DNA from: Perkinsus olseni
Lineage: Eukaryota; Perkinsozoa; Perkinsida; Perkinsidae
Direction of reading: 5' to 3'
Assembly: GCA_013115135.1 (NCBI GenBank)
Contig: JABANP010000217.1
Location: forward strand, 1-64,000
Length of the DNA stretch: 64,000 bases
The notes beneath the pieces are model-generated. The model worked only from the letters and a program-made list of their open reading frames with translations, did not search any database and had not been told where the DNA came from. Of this stretch, positions 62,840 to 64,000 are shown piece after piece (the stretch's first letter is position 1; the number at the start of each line of letters is the position of its first letter). Made by a program: the position numbers and the translations under genes.

Positions 62840-64000
62840 CTTGTCAACGGCATCGTTCAGAGAAGAAGCTCGATAAGAAGTCGCTGTAGTTGATTATTAA
62901 TGTCTATTCCACCACAAGTGGAAACCTCGACTGTCCTAACGCTACCATCAGTTCAATGCAGAAGACATATTCTTAGCTCGGAAGAGGGGAAAAGCTCGAT
63001 GAGAGGAAGCGGCTCGGGGAGGGGCTCAGTGGCAAAGGTAATAGAAACAGCAACCGCGGGAGGGTTATTATTACACATGCATAACCTCGAACTTGTTCAC
63101 CTCGAAACGAATCTTCCTCTTCCGCAGGGGAACAAAACAGTTGGTAGAATACGGGTTGAGCGAGCATTGGCGTAAGCATATTCCCCTCGAAGGGTAACAC
63201 TGTAAAGTACTTACTTGATCACCCTCCGCTGTACTGTGGTTAATGAGGGTACAGTGGCCTTGGAGGTTTTAAACAAGCCCTTCTATATCTATCTAGGTGT
63301 ATCTACATCAACAACATCTATCTAGAGTGATAGATGGTACTCATCAGATTTTACCTGAGCACTAAAGTTGCTTCGAGAACTGGGTTAACCCCCTAAAGCA
63401 ATCCTGGAAACTCAGTAGAGGCCTAGTGTGCAACTGGGTGGACTGAAATGCTCATGCGATCTTGGTTGAACTAATTTCACAATCATGGTCGATTCTAAGC
63501 TGGCTTTTGGCGCAGGATATGAATGCCGGGAATGATCTTAGGCTCCCGTATCATCTTGTAGAACAGCCGTTCGATGGACACCCCTCTCTGTCAAGCTGAG
63601 AATAATAACAATAACAACCGCTAGGTGGCGGAATAGGTATCGTGAATGCCGACGCTGAGGAGTTTTGAATGAGTGTCAAATCTCAGCTCGTTAGGAGAAA
63701 AACAACCGTGGGTGACGCAGGCCCATTTGGCCGGGCACATAGGCGATGGGACGGTTCGCGGAAATGAGCGACTCTACCTGCATAAGAATCGTCTCTCTCT
63801 TTCGCTCAGAGCCAAGCGTCTTCTGACCACCATCAAAGGAACTTGTCAATTCTCACCAATCGCCGTCGAGGATCTCACGAACACAGTACGACTAGGGAGA
63901 GGGGGCGATGAATCGCTCTTTGCGCTGGAAACATAAGTCTCTTTCTCGAAGTTTCTGAGATTTCAAGTGCGGAAAATTCTTTCGAGGAAGCACAAGTTAA

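Larger units (their letters stand above)
61735..64000. other. no gene recognised to the window end
   Basis: Contains a long hairpin at 61992 and three exact palindromic insertions built on related TTCAAG-like 6-mers. Frames are short and overlapping. Confidence 0.45.

Overview
The window is nuclear DNA of a protist. Its genes carry many very short GT-AG introns (25, 44, 45, 45 and 50 nt can be read directly). They include a ciliary BBSome gene (BBS1), secreted papain-like and pepsin-like proteases, secreted FAD oxidases, and a protein with three CCCH-type HGGG zinc fingers. Together with possible relics of a spliced-leader-like motif, this suggests an alveolate of the Perkinsus type. That assignment is an inference, about 60 percent sure.

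Layout. 0.8-2.5 kb: papain-like protease (-). 3.2-5.7 kb: a possible mitochondrial protein and an EF-hand protein (-). 6.55-7.15 kb: inverted-repeat element carrying a 21-bp minisatellite. 7.4-17.3 kb: three berberine-bridge-type FAD oxidases (two -, one +) with Thr-rich linkers and a repeated four-Cys module. 18.7-20.3 kb: PHB-depolymerase-like esterase (-) with one in-frame TAA. 20-36 kb: repeat-rich and pseudogene-rich DNA with a pepsin-like protease (28.6-31.1 kb, -) and two copies of a small secreted protein. 35-52 kb: segmental duplications containing a coiled-coil gene (-), two identical tRNA-Lys genes, and a new family of small secreted, possibly GPI-anchored proteins (three intact copies, one broken copy, one relic). 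This block also holds an intact F-box gene and an intact FUSC-like membrane protein gene (both -). 52.7-59.1 kb: BBS1 (-) with a hAT-type MITE in an intron. 61.0-61.7 kb: zinc-finger gene (+). The last 2 kb hold no gene I can support.

The main discovery is a class of 14-bp insertions scattered through the non-coding and decaying parts of the window. Each leaves the architecture X-n-X'-n-X, where X is any 6-mer, X' its reverse complement and n a single base. I found 32 exact loci and 9 more with one mismatch; chance predicts about 0.004 exact ones in 64 kb. Comparison of paralogues shows that they are real insertions: four distinguish the two copies of one secreted gene, and removing three from a broken gene gives back one continuous reading frame. 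Some are chained or nested, so the process repeats at the same place. The inserted sequence is copied from the target itself, so this is not a conventional transposon.
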